Assembly: GCA_012064385.1 (NCBI GenBank)
Contig: QRDG01000353.1
Coordinates: forward strand, 62,001-126,000
Source of the DNA: Puccinellia tenuiflora
Lineage: Eukaryota; Streptophyta; Magnoliopsida; Poales; Poaceae
Reading direction: 5' to 3'
Length of the DNA: 64,000 nt
The notes under the pieces were generated by a model that saw only the letters and a list, made by a program, of their open reading frames with translations, made no database searches and was not told the DNA's origin. Shown here piece after piece: positions 20,850 to 31,540 of the stretch. Position numbers and translations under genes: made by a program. How positions within the stretch are numbered: the first letter of the stretch is position 1; each line of letters starts with the position of its first letter.

Positions 20850-23800
20850 TGTAACAGACCTAACTTGGTAATGAGAAATACGAAGGATTTTTCCACTTTT
20901 TTGCATTCATGTTTGCATCATGGCATATCTTTAAATTGTTTTTGTGACAAACCACAAATGGAAAATAATAAAAAGAGGGAAGCCAAACTTCCCAAAACCT
21001 TTACTTACTTGAAATGCAAACTATGGTGCAACCTTTAACATGACAGGTGACCATATGGTTCAACAAGTTCCCCAAGTTCACCTTAATGCACAAGAACCAA
21101 CTGGAGGGGCTCCAATTTGTTTCCAACTTCCTTAGGCCCTAAAGTGTGGCTTAAAGCTTTTGTCTATTTGTGAGCCATGCCACCTTGCTCAAAAGTCTAG
21201 ATAAAGATGTGCTGAGCCTGTTTTACCTTGTGGAGAAGCTCCCAGATTTTTACGGGTTTTTCTGGAATTGTTTTGATGCCCAAATCCATCTAGCTTTTCT
21301 GCCAAATTTTAGTCATCCGGAATGACCCGGATTTTTCCGGATCAATTCCGGACCAGTCGGAATTTTCCGGGCTTTTCCGGAAAATTCCGGATGAAGCACA
21401 GTGGCGACAGGGCGCACTGGCGCCATGCCGCTCGACGCCCACCTGCTCCCCTCGCGCGCCATGCCGTCGTGGCCCCCCCTTGAGGTCAAAGCCGCACGCC
21501 GTGACGCCCTCGACCTCACCTGCCCCTTTTTCCCCCTGCTCTCTCTCTCGTCTCCCTCCCGAGCTCCCCACGGCCACCCCCCCATTGCCGCCATAGCCGA
21601 GCACGCCGTCGTCGCTTGAGTGAGCGCGAGGTAGATCGTCGACCACCACCAGCTGCGCCGCATCCTCTCCTCCCTCCCAGGCCAAGGAATCGGCCCGGGA
21701 CCGACCGTATCAACGCCGGCATCTTCGACACCATCCGACACCGGTCGAGCCCCGCCGGCTCGATCCGGTCACCGCCGGCGTTCCCTCGCCTAATCGGTCA
21801 CGTACGCGAGCTCACGGGTGAGCTAGCTTCCTTTTGGCACTCTCCCGCTCCCCCTCTCCCCCTCTCGCGTGCTCGTCCCGAGCAAGTTCCCGCCGTCGCC
21901 GTCACAGTTTGCCCAGATTCGAGCCCTCTGGAATCACCCGGAAATTTCCGGATCGATTCCGGGTCGACCGGATTTTTCCGGACATTACTAGACGAATTCC
22001 GAAACCCTTACAGAAAGTTTTGGAGGTCACCTCGGATTTGGTTCGGATTTAGCCCAGATTATTCCGGACCATCCGGAATATTCCGGCCCAATCCGGATGA
22101 ATTCCGAACCAAGCTGAAACCTTGTGAACTTTGGATTTTAAATCCTTTTCGTTAAATCCTGCAAATGGTATACCAATTTGTTCAGTGTTTCAAATGCTAT
22201 CTAAACATGTTAGTAACACCTCATGACAACACTTTGGACGTTGACATTAATCTTGAATTGGATATAAGATATAAGACCAAATAACCTTTTAAAATTGCTA
22301 GTTAAGCATCGGTGCTCCGAAAATTACAAATAAATTACCGAATTGTTTGGAATGATAAACCCTAACCATTTCATGTCATGTTCATGCATTTTGAGCTATT
22401 TCACTAATAATTCAATAATTTATGAAGAACGTGGTCACTAAGCTAAATGTGGGGTTGCTTCCAAATAATTTTCCCTAATTATTTGGCTCCCCATTTAATT
22501 GTGCCTTTAATTTATATGATGATATCTTGCATTAACTTGACATGTCATCATGTGATTGAGCATCGCATCTTGTGTTCATGTGATTTATGTGTGTTTTGTA
22601 TTTCTTTTGGGTATCGATAGATTCCGGAGTCGAGGGTCTCTCTACTTACCCCGACGAGCACTACTTCACGCCCGGGCAGCAAGGCAAGAGATAACCTAAC
22701 CTTCTTGGCATCTAGCATCCTATGTTTTTATCAATTATTTTATCCACCATAATATTGCATGCGGTTCAAATGTCTCTTTTGGTAAATATTAGAATATCCT
22801 ATGAATGCATGTTCTTCCCCGAGCCAATCACATGTATTCCTACCTATGAAACCTAGGGTTGAAGTGTTGGCCGAGATAAAGATAAAATGGTTGTATTCAT
22901 ATGATTAGCTATGCTTAGCCATACTTAAATAAATGCTTTATGTCCGTTATTAATTCCGTAATTGTTGATGATGATGGAATGATTCGGACATGGTGGATAA
23001 ATGTGATGCTTAATTAAAATGCTAAGACGGCTTGGGTGAGTTGCCATCGGGGATGGTGTTTTGCCTCACTCTAGCCCCTAGGTGCGAGTTCTTTACCTCT
23101 TGAACCAAGACGAGCGTGCTGCCATTGGTGGGTGTATGGGCGCCTCACTAACTGAATAACTTGTGCGGGCATATTCAAGGGTCCTCTAGTTTGCTATTTC
23201 CATTTGCCGTGTGTGTGAGCGGAAAAAGAAATGATGAGGATGGTGGTGTTTAGGACGTGGCGATGGGGCAGGGGCTGAGGCTGGGTAAACTTGCCCTGTG
23301 GCCACAGATGACTCTTGGATAGTCTCACGCGAGATAAAGGTTTAACCGCGCCTGCTTGCCGGCCTTCCCCGGAAGAGGGCCAACTAGGTGAGCCGGACGG
23401 TACCAATGGGTAAATTAGTACACCCCTGCAGGGATAATCTTTTTGAAAAGCCGTGTCCACGGTTATGGACAACTTGGGAATAGACGATAAGATCATAGAG
23501 AATCTTAACCTAATTGTTATGGCAGCTAAAGGTTGCATTAATCAACGTGTGGTAAGGGTTCACTTCCTCGAGGGTGATTCGAGGGGGTGCCTTGGTGGAG
23601 ATGAGAGTGGTTGGTTACAAAAGGGTTCGATGAGAACCAATGATGACAAATGTTACTCTCTTACCCCTTTTGAAAAGTACTCTGAGTAGACGAATGCCAT
23701 GTGTCAATTATATTTTCTGTTTATGAACTTAGCTTTATGCAAAAGAAATACATATAAAGCTTTAGAGCCTCCGTCAGTCATTGGGCCTATATCGCCCTAC

Positions 23801-24232
23801 TAAACTTGCGAGTACGTCGTACTCAGTCTCTCTTTGCTGCCTCTATGATTTTGTATTTCAGAGGAGGACGACACCGAGCAACTAGGTGGGTTCTTCGTTG
23901 ACGTCGACTACTAGTCTGGGGTTTCCAGGTGGCAGCTTGGGACCGTGGAACAAGCTGGCTGGGATGATGTTTATTGTAGGCCTCTTAGGCCATATTTTGC
24001 TTCTTGTTGTTAGACAACACTACCCGTTTCCGCTTGTTGAATTGTTGGATCTGTGATCCTTTTGCCTTGTAAAATTTGTATTCTTCTCGTTATATGAGTT
24101 GCTATATGTTTTGTGTCGTAGAGTCATGCTTTGTGCCAGTTCTGTTCCACAAGTCTCGATCTTTGTCTTATACAGTGATGGTTGTGTCGGATTCATAGCC
24201 TCTCTGTATAATTCCGGGGTCGGGGCGCTACA
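20850..24232. mobile_element. Solo LTR (3383 bp) with TSD AAGAT inside LINE ORF2
   Basis: Begins TGTAACAGACC, ends GGGCGCTACA, and is flanked by AAGAT at 20845-20849 and 24233-24237. No primer site, coding region or second LTR is present, so it is a solo LTR left by recombination. It is distantly related to the LTRs of elements A and B: same TGTAACA start, and the same conserved GAGTAC...GTACTC hairpin at 23810-23824. A GC-rich middle (21400-21900) is flanked by two clusters of TTCCGGA-type motifs. Small ORFs inside are not considered genes. Confidence 0.92.
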
Positions 24233-26032
24233 AAGATAATGCCATTCTACCCGGTCATAAGCTTTCATCATGTCAAGCTTTACCGCACACCCAAAGTTCT
24301 TCCCTTTCTTCCTGCGCCTCATTGCATGGATGCTCTCATAAGCAATTAGGACATTGTCCGTAATCAGGCGACCGGGAACAAAGGCGCTCTGCTCCTCTCC
24401 AATAATATCTCCCAAGAAAGTACGAAGTCTATTCGCAATACACTTTGAACCGATTTTGTAAAGGACAGAGCAAAGGGAGATAGGCCTGTATTGAGAGATT
24501 TTCTGCGGATGCTGAACCTTTGGAATCAATGTGATGGCAGTATCATTCATCCCTGCCGGTAGTTCGCCACCATTCAGAAAGTCCAACACCGCTTGCACAA
24601 TATCTGCACCAACCAAATTCCAGTGACGTTGGAAGAAGCCCGCTGTAAACCCATCCACCCCGGGGGCCTTAGAAGGAGCCATCTGGAATAAAGCTGTTTT
24701 AACCTCCTCCTCCGTATATAATTTGTCCATCCCCTCATTCATTTGCTGGGTGACAACAGGTTGAACAAACTGCAACAATTCATCCATATTGTGGAAACCT
24801 TGGGACTCATACAAAGCCATGTAAAAGTTATGAACTTCTGCATGTGTCTCCTTCATATTGGAACACACCCCTCCATCAGCTTTCTCCAGTAATTCAATTC
24901 TATTCATACGCTTCCGCTGAGTGGCTTGGGCATGGAAAAACGAGGTGTTCCTATCACCCTCTCGTAACCAAAGGACCCGAGAGCGTTGCCGGATCCATAT
25001 CTCCTCTTGATGTAAGGCACGTTTCAACTGTTTCATCACTGCCTTCTCTTCATCAGTCGGACCACGGCCTGTCGAGTTGAGACGAAGGCGTTCTAGACGC
25101 TGCCTCAGCTTCCGAATATCTCGTGCAAAACAGCCGAATTCCTGCGCACCCCACGTGCTAAGCTTACTTTGCAGATTTTGCAAGGCATCATTTACTCCCT
25201 TTAGACCAAGCTGGCCTGATCCTTGAGACCAATTATCAACCACCAGCTTGTCATATTCAGTATGCGTTTGCCAAACATTCTCATAACGGAACTGTTTAGC
25301 ACCCCTCCTTCTCTGATCAGACAAATGCTCTCGAAAGTCAGTCACAACAAAGCAATGATCTGATTCCGTAGAGACAATGTGGCGAACATTCGTGTGTTCA
25401 AAGCGTGCCAAAAATTCTGCATTAGCAAGCGATCTATCAAGGCGTGCTTTAACATTTAGCTCCCCCGCTTGACGGTTATCCCAGGTAAACGCCGTCCCTA
25501 TATAACCCAAGTCCTGGAGCATGCAATCATCAACAACTTCTCTGAAATTTCTCATTTGCCATTCAGGTCGAGCTGCACGCGAAAAATGCTCATGAGCATA
25601 GAGTGTTTCATTAAAGTCTCCCACGCACAACCACGCTGAATGTGGTATACTAAACAGAGTTCTCATGAACCGCCAACTATGTTGTCTGTTCTCCACCCGT
25701 GGCGCGCCATAAAAACCTGTAAACCTCCACTCTCTCGAGTTTTGGCCCTTCTTCCGCACCATAGCATCGATATGGCCGGCACTGTAATTCTTCACCTCAA
25801 CATCATACTCCGCTGACCAGAAGAGGCCGAGACCTCCACTAAGACCATCACTATCCACGGCAAAACATCCGCTAAAGCCTAGAGTATGCTGCAAACTTTC
25901 CACTCTCAGCGCACTAATTTTTGTCTCCATCACGAAAACTAGTGCAGGACCTTCTTGCTTCGCCACACTGCGAAGTTCACGAACGGCCTCGGGGTTCCCA
26001 AGCCCCCGGCCGTTCCAACTCACACAACTCAT
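24233..26032 (-). pseudogene. LINE ORF2, N-terminal part: endonuclease and start of RT
   Basis: These are 600 codons from the ATG at 26032 to the insertion point. The APE-type endonuclease is at about residues 1-230: SWNGRG near 6-10, METK at 35-38, GDFNE at 138-142 and SDH at 224-226. The RT begins near residue 440-500 (SKAPGVDGF, then LIPK and YRPISLCSVLYKI) and reaches AYDRVEWHYL before the sequence enters the solo LTR. The frame stays open a further 70 codons into the LTR, which are foreign. No stop or frameshift lies in this half. Confidence 0.9.
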
Positions 26033-27219
26033 TGGGCCCGGCAGGGCTGGTAACCAGCCTCTGCCGAATCTGCTGAATTGCTCGGGGTCTTCCTTTTCTT
26101 ATTATTCTCAGAATCACCTATCTCTTCCTCAATGAGACCCTCAGCAGCACCCTCCTTCGACTGTTCAGAGCACAGGGTCAGCTGCAAAGTCTTAAACGCA
26201 TTCCCGGCTGTCCCCTGCTGCGAAACGCTAGGAACAATCTTCCTGTATACCTGTTTTGACGTCTCCACTTTTCTCTTTCTAGCATCAGAGCGTTTGATCG
26301 GAGACGTCACTTCATTACCCTTGTCCCCGGCAGTGCTTGAGAACCTAGAATCTCCTTTGTTGCCCTGTCCACCTGCCTGCTCCCGAGACGAGTTGTCATT
26401 CGAACTCGATTTCTTTCTATCATCCGGCGCCCTAAGGTTTGCCCCATACTGCAATTTTCCATCAACATCTCTAGGGCCCGGTGTTGGACACAGAATATCA
26501 GAGTGGCCTAAACGACCACAAGAAAAGCAGAAATGAGGAATCTGCTCATACTGGAAATCATACCAATCCCGACCCTTCCTAGCTGAAGAGTCAATCAGCA
26601 TCCCCCTTCTCAAAGGCTTGTTTACATCAATGGTAACCCTTGCCCTCAGAAAGCCCCCAACCGGATCAACCACAAATTGAGTTGCCTCTTTGTCAATCTG
26701 CCTCACAATAGCTTTAACCCAAGCAGGCTGTCTTAGGTTAAAAGGTAAGTTCAGAACTCGAATCCAAATTTGCAGCCTATCGAACCTAAGTTCCGACGGC
26801 CGCATGAACTCCATGAACTCCTCCAAGATCACCGCGTTCCTACTGACATGCCACGGTGAACCCTCTCTCACACGATCACGATCGCGCTGAGACTCAAACT
26901 CCGCAACAAAGATATTCTCACCTCCAGAACGAAACTCTAAACCCCTAGGGTTTCCCCAAGCTGGTCTCAACGCACCAGAGATCGTCTGGATGTGGAACGT
27001 ATTGCGGTACAGAACCTTTCCCGCTAGCAACCACTTCGGCTTTGCCCCATCATCAACATCATCAAGAACCAATGGTGTTGCCTCTTCCTCGGTCAGATCC
27101 AGCCTTCCCATCGCCTCCTCCAGATCACGATCTGGCAGCTGCGAACCTTCTCCCGTCACCTTCTCCTTGCCACCGTTAGCCGCCGATGAGCTCATCAGCC
27201 CACCACGATCACCTTGCAC
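26029..27219 (-). CDS. LINE ORF1 protein, DUF4283 plus CCHC zinc knuckle (396 aa)
   Basis: This is the nucleic-acid-binding, Gag-like protein of plant L1 elements, which packages LINE RNA. Residues about 60-200 form a DUF4283-type region (WLLAGKVLYRNTF, then SPWHVSRNAVILEEF and LQIWIRVLNLP). A CCHC knuckle, CFSCGRLGHSDILC, is at residues 231-244. The tail is Ser/Lys-rich and probably disordered. The frame is intact. Its stop codon overlaps the ORF2 start in the four bases ATGA (26029-26032), so ORF2 could be translated by termination-reinitiation. An in-frame ATG nine codons later (residue 9) is an alternative start. Confidence 0.9.
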   Translation of the reverse strand: MQGDRGGLMSSSAANGGKEKVTGEGSQLPDRDLEEAMGRLDLTEEEATPLVLDDVDDGAKPKWLLAGKVLYRNTFHIQTISGALRPAWGNPRGLEFRSGGENIFVAEFESQRDRDRVREGSPWHVSRNAVILEEFMEFMRPSELRFDRLQIWIRVLNLPFNLRQPAWVKAIVRQIDKEATQFVVDPVGGFLRARVTIDVNKPLRRGMLIDSSARKGRDWYDFQYEQIPHFCFSCGRLGHSDILCPTPGPRDVDGKLQYGANLRAPDDRKKSSSNDNSSREQAGGQGNKGDSRFSSTAGDKGNEVTSPIKRSDARKRKVETSKQVYRKIVPSVSQQGTAGNAFKTLQLTLCSEQSKEGAAEGLIEEEIGDSENNKKRKTPSNSADSAEAGYQPCRAQ

Positions 27220-27339
27220 CCCGTCGAAGATTCAACGTGCGCCGCCAATTTCCACTGGAACCCTAATCGCCTAACGAGAGGCTCCTAGTTTTCCAGGCAT
27301 TTGACCATCCGAATCCAACAGCCAAGTTTGCAATTTTTC

Positions 27340-27522
27340 CACAAGTGTTTGGTGCGGACGAAGAAAGGGAAAATATACGGCCGGTCTAGCACTATACGTA
27401 TGTGTGTACGTAAAAAAGGAACCCGAGCTAATCAAATCTTTCCTTTTACGGTAAGAACGGCCGGTCGGAAAAGGATCGATGGATTCGATTCCCTCGCGCG
27501 CTCGTAAAGGAGCCGAGCCCCT
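27340..27522. other. Unclassified DNA between LINE and SINE
   Basis: Continuation of the sequence at 17853-18455, with the same AAAGGG/AAAAAGGAA-type short motifs. No gene is seen. Confidence 0.5.
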
Positions 27523-27539
27523 TCAGGCGTGGTCACATT

Positions 27540-27839
27540 TTTTTTTTTTTTGCTAAACCCAGTACAACGCAAGCGCTCATATACACGCGCACACACTCAC
27601 CCCTATGAACGCACGCACGCACACCCTACCCCTATGAGCACCTCCAAGAGACCGAGTCGGCGGGTCGAGTCTTGAGATTGACGAAGTCACCACGGGCGCC
27701 TCGCTGTCGACGGGAACGTCGCCTCCCACTGAAGAATATTCCACCTTAAATGAGAAACACCAACGTTAAACCTGGGGTTTGAACTCTGGTGGGCTGGGGG
27801 TACAACCACCCTCCTAACCATCTTGCCACAGGCAAGTTC
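27540..27839 (-). mobile_element. tRNA-derived SINE (Au-like) with 17-bp TSD
   Basis: Flanked by direct repeats TCAGGCGTGGTCACATT at 27523-27539 and 27840-27856. On the minus strand the head has tRNA-like pol III signals: a box A-like TGGTTAGGAGGGTGG and a box B-like GAGTTCAAACCCC about 30 bp later. The tail ends in a run of 12 or more A (T run at 27540-27552 on the plus strand). The Au family is widespread in Triticeae; the family name is from memory. At about 300 bp it is longer than I recall for Au. Confidence 0.85.
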
Positions 27840-27856
27840 TCAGGCGTGGTCACATT

Positions 27857-28283
27857 AGAATGCCTTGCTGAGTCTGTCGGCAAAACAATAAATTCAATGC
27901 AAAAGTCCACTAGTACGAAATACACCGGAAAACGACAAGATTCAATAATAAGCCAATAAAACGAACAAAGGTCTGTCTATATACTGATTTTTATCTAAAT
28001 CTCAGTCGCTCCTTTCTCAACCACTGGATCAACATCCGACGGTGGAAACATCATCTTCCACCTAACTGTCTTCTTCCTCTGCCCAAATCCAGCGCTGATT
28101 CCACCCTCCACCGCCACCCGGCCTTGCCGGCGTCCCCGCGCCGCGCTGTCGCTCGCCGGCGGCGCCCCCGTCTTCGGCCTCGTGCTCCGCTGCTCTTCTC
28201 GAATCCACTCACAGCAGGTCGACTGAGACGTAACAAAATCTCAGGCACCTGAGGAATAGCTTTCTTTCAAGTGGCTCTTCGCT
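27857..28283. other. Intergenic region 3' of the F-box gene
   Basis: An AT-rich half is followed by a GC-rich half (about 28080-28200) with small frames on both strands. It probably includes the 3' UTR of the minus-strand F-box gene nearest 28283. No other feature is supported. Confidence 0.4.
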
Positions 28284-29183
28284 TTACAGCGGCATGCGCC
28301 CGTCGTCCTCGTCGCTGTCCTCGTCGTCGCCGGAGTGATCGCCGTCGCTGGAGGAGAGGCGCGCGAGCGAGCAGCTGCCGTGGAGGTGGCCGCTGACGCA
28401 GACGAAGTACTCGAGGCAGCCCTCGCGCGCGCCGAGGCGGCGGCACGCGCTGCGCGGCGCCAGGCCCGCGGCGGTGACGCTCCAGACGGGCGCGCCGCAG
28501 TAGGGGCACCGGAGCAGTGGATCCAGCGGGGCGCGGCCGCCCACCAGGCAGGCGCGCGTGCGGGAGCGCACGAACCCGTGGAACACGCCGCGGTACGCGC
28601 CCACGTCATCGTCTTCGCCGCCGTCGCCGCCGGCCGCCGCGGCGTGCTCGCACGGGTCCGTCACGTACAGCACGTCCCCGCCGCACCGCCGCGGCAGGAA
28701 GCTCCGCCCGGACGTCTTGGAGAAGCGGGACACGGGGGCCAAGTGGCCCGGCATGGCTCCCGCGCCGCCGCTGCAGAAGAGGAGCAGCTTCGCCAGCGCC
28801 GGCCACCCGCCGCCGACGCGCCCCGTGGACGCCGTGGTGAGCGCCTCCGCCATCCGCGGCGCCCGCGAGACGCAGAGGTCGCGCCACAGCACGCGCCCCG
28901 CGACGGCGCGGAGGCGGCGGCTGGCGCCCGCCACGGAGCAGAGCGCCCGCGGGTCCCAGCCGAGCGCGCGGAACACCAGCACCAGCACCTGCTCGTCCAG
29001 GATCCCCACGTTGACGCCGCGGATCCGGGCGCCGATGCTGCGCCCGCCGCCGTTCCAGTCGTCGGCGACCACGCCATGGTTGCTGCTGCCGCTCTCGGCC
29101 ACGCGCACGCGCGGCCCCTTCATCTCCAGCGTGCCTTCGCTCATGATACCCGCCTCGTTTACCCTCACCGCCGGCTTACCCAA
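28284..29183 (-). CDS. EDL3: EID1-like F-box protein (299 aa)
   Basis: This is likely a substrate receptor of an SCF ubiquitin ligase. Arabidopsis EID1 dampens phytochrome A signalling, and its relative EDL3 acts in ABA-related and flowering responses. It is a single GC-rich exon. A degenerate F-box lies at about residues 58-110 (ILDEQVLVLVFRALGWDPRAL, WRDLC). The family signature follows: RAPRMAEALT, GGGWPALAKLLLFC, SRFSKTSGRSFL, DLYVTDPCEH-type text, YRGVFHGFVRSRTRACL, CPYCGAPVWS, and LEYFVCVSGHLHGSCSLA. The C-terminus is acidic (SSSDGDHSGDDEDSDEDD). Length fits the family. The start is either 29183 or the ATG 13 codons in (29144). EDL1 or EDL2 type is possible; the family is sure, the exact paralogue is not. 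Confidence 0.9.
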   Translation of the reverse strand: MGKPAVRVNEAGIMSEGTLEMKGPRVRVAESGSSNHGVVADDWNGGGRSIGARIRGVNVGILDEQVLVLVFRALGWDPRALCSVAGASRRLRAVAGRVLWRDLCVSRAPRMAEALTTASTGRVGGGWPALAKLLLFCSGGAGAMPGHLAPVSRFSKTSGRSFLPRRCGGDVLYVTDPCEHAAAAGGDGGEDDDVGAYRGVFHGFVRSRTRACLVGGRAPLDPLLRCPYCGAPVWSVTAAGLAPRSACRRLGAREGCLEYFVCVSGHLHGSCSLARLSSSDGDHSGDDEDSDEDDGRMPL

Positions 29184-30388
29184 CCTTAGTAGCTACGTCC
29201 GTACGCTTGCCCCGTGATCCCGTCCGTACTCCCCGGTGCTCGCGCGTGTCGCCGCCGCTGGCGAGATAGAGGTGCGATGAAAAAAGGCAGCTTTATCGCA
29301 CTCCCCGCCGAGCACCACCCCAAGCAACCAAAGCTGATAAATATCTCTCCAAAGTCCAAACCTAGCGATAAATATCTCCATCGCCCATCGGGTAGTCGGC
29401 AACCATCCTTTTTTTAGTAATAAAGAGTCTCTCTCCTGTTTCTATTAACAGAAGCCAAAAAAAATAGCTACAAGGAGGAAGTCGGATTCAAAGTCGGCAC
29501 CCACTAATGGCTCTTGGGGTCTCAAAAAAAAAAAAAAAAAGGCTCTTGCGTGCCTCCATCGAACAATGCCATTCTTGGACTGGACTCCTCAGCACACTCG
29601 CCCCTCTGACAAGCTAAGCTGTCTTTCTTTTTTGGACAAAAGCCCCCGGCCCTAGCTTACTACAAAACTGGATAGGTACCATCATACACCACAAACACAC
29701 GCAAGCTCATCTGGTAGGAAGATACCACAGGTAAACATGGGTGTCAAAAAAAAAAAAAATACTCCAACGGTTAGGCTGCTGATCATAAAAGTTTGGTTAG
29801 TCTTATTTTTTTGCTTTTCGGTTTTGAATTGTTAGTCACAAAATCACGTAAATATATATGTGCTTTTTGGCTCGCGTAGAGATAATCAAGCGTACCAGAC
29901 ACGTGCCCAGGAGAACCTACAATATGTCGGAAAATCGGGAGTTTCTTAACTGAAACGATCACAAGACCGTCCACCCAACATGTCACACCTAATTGCCCTG
30001 AACCTAAACCATGCAGGCGATCATCCAACCAATCTGCCACCTTTAATCTCAGAGATATGTGTCTGTCAGGGTACATTTTGGGAGTGATTTCTGTTTCTTT
30101 TTCGTCGTGAAGATGGAGATTAAGAAAAGCCAATTGAATAGACAGAAATTCCCACAGATCGAGATGCCAAATGCAGTGGGCGCGCGGCTATGTTGCCGTA
30201 CGTAGCCAAAGGATCCAAAAGATTCGACTCGGAATCAATCACCCCCGCAACATGCATTCCATTTTTCATTTAAGCTAACGAACGGTGCTTACCTGATGTA
30301 GGCCGTCTCAGGTTGGCCAGTAGACAATAATTAGAGAGCTGTCGTCATGGTATCTTCCGTCCTAAATGGCTCATTTATAGACTTTCAG
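29184..30388. other. Intergenic region upstream of the F-box gene
   Basis: It would hold the promoter and 5' UTR of the minus-strand F-box gene nearest 29184; I see no clear TATA box. A run of 17 A lies near 29525 and another long A run near 29747. No gene, tRNA or transposon could be supported. Confidence 0.4.
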
Positions 30389-30814
30389 TTACTAATGGTC
30401 CCTAAACAATTTTTCAGCATAAAACGTTATAGACTTTGGCGTTTTCAGAATACGACATACACTTTGACTTATCTGAGACGAGAAATACAAAAAAACCGTC
30501 AAGTCATTTAAAATAAGCTTGATATGTCGTTTTTGAAACCATGGAGCCTCTGAGATTTCTCTAGAGACTCCGAGAATCTCAGAATATGCCATTCATACTC
30601 GCGTTATGACAATCTCAGAGGCCCCCCGAGATTGCAAAAATGTCATATCAAATGATTTGTTTCAAATAACTTAGCCGTTTTTGTATTTCGTAGTTTCAAA
30701 TAAGCCAAAAGTGAATGGTGTATTCTGAGAATGTGAGATTGTCAGAACGCCTTTCGGTATGACTTTTTGGGGAGGAATATATCTGATTGAAATTTTTTGA
30801 GTGACCATTAGTGA
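30389..30814. repeat. Foldback element (MITE-like), ~426 bp
   Basis: The two halves are long imperfect inverted repeats. The left arm ACTAATGGTCCCTAAACAAT (30391) is mirrored by AGTGACCATTAGT-type sequence ending near 30812. Inner blocks (GGCGTTTTCAGAATACGACA, AAATACAAAAA, TTGATATG) are mirrored in order. The centre has GCCTCTGAGATT opposite AATCTCAGAGGC. No coding capacity. I cannot define a target duplication. Confidence 0.7.
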
Positions 30815-31147
30815 TTAGTAAGTTGACAAAGGGCCAATTAGAACAAAAGATACATTTTCATAATGATCTTTCAACACGTGAGGATCACGCGGAGAATAAT
30901 CGACGTCTCCACTGGCCTCTGCCATATATGATCATAGCAATATTCTATTTGTTGTAGTGGATCACAACAACGCACCGGTTATGCTAAAACGAAAGCAAAT
31001 TCCATCAGTGTACGATGAATTTGGTTAAAGGGGAAAAGAAAAGGTCGATCCATCTCCATGTGAAGTAGGGGCTATCTTGACAACGATGTCACAATGGAAA
31101 AATGCGACATTGCCATCTGGTACAAGTATGCTATACGTAGGCATGTA

Positions 31148-31270
31148 CTCCCTCCGTCTAAAAATAAGTGTCTCAAGTTTGTTCAAAAGTGGATGTATCT
31201 ATACATGAAACATGTCTAGATACATCCACTTTTTAGCAAACTTGAGACACTTATTTTTGGACGGAGGGAG
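31148..31270. mobile_element. Stowaway-type MITE, 123 bp
   Basis: Near-perfect inverted repeat with the classic CTCCCTCCGT terminal motif, flanked by TA duplications at 31146-31147 and 31271-31272. Stowaway MITEs are mobilised by Tc1/mariner transposases. It ends about 270 bp upstream of the ARPC1 start codon, so it lies in or next to that promoter. Confidence 0.95.
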
Positions 31271-31540
31271 TACCACCATTGTTGGGCTGGTAGAGGCACT
31301 GGCACTGACAAGCGGGCCCCATCGTCACAAGTGTGGGCCGAGCTGGCAGGCCGCGGTCGTGCGGCATTCACTCGCTGGCTGGCCCATCCTAGATGGACGG
31401 CCTAGTGATGGCGGTCTAGCGTAGTGGCAGTGTAGTTGTACCGGTACTGGGCGCCTTCCACCAAGGCTCCATTGACAAAACAGTTCCCACCTCCGCCTCG
31501 CCCCGTCGCCGTCCCCGTCGCCTCGCCGCGCCGGCGCCCG

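Larger units (their letters stand above)
18472..27323 (-). mobile_element. Full-length L1-type LINE with 16-bp TSD
   Basis: Flanked by perfect direct repeats AAGTTTGCAATTTTTC at 18456-18471 and 27324-27339. It runs on the minus strand, with its 5' end at 27323 and an A-rich 3' tail next to 18472. Without the solo LTR inside it, it is about 5.46 kb. It carries ORF1 (RNA-binding), and ORF2 with endonuclease, reverse transcriptase, zf-RVT and RNase H parts. ORF2 is interrupted by the LTR at 20850-24232, and its 3' end has a frameshift. It belongs to the common plant L1 group. Confidence 0.95.

Noticed and set aside
28335..29189. A 284-codon plus-strand ORF opposite the F-box gene, and other long frames there
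   Set aside because: GC-rich third positions of the real minus-strand gene create open antisense frames. The minus-strand product has clear EID1-like motifs; the antisense one has only Ala/Arg-rich sequence.
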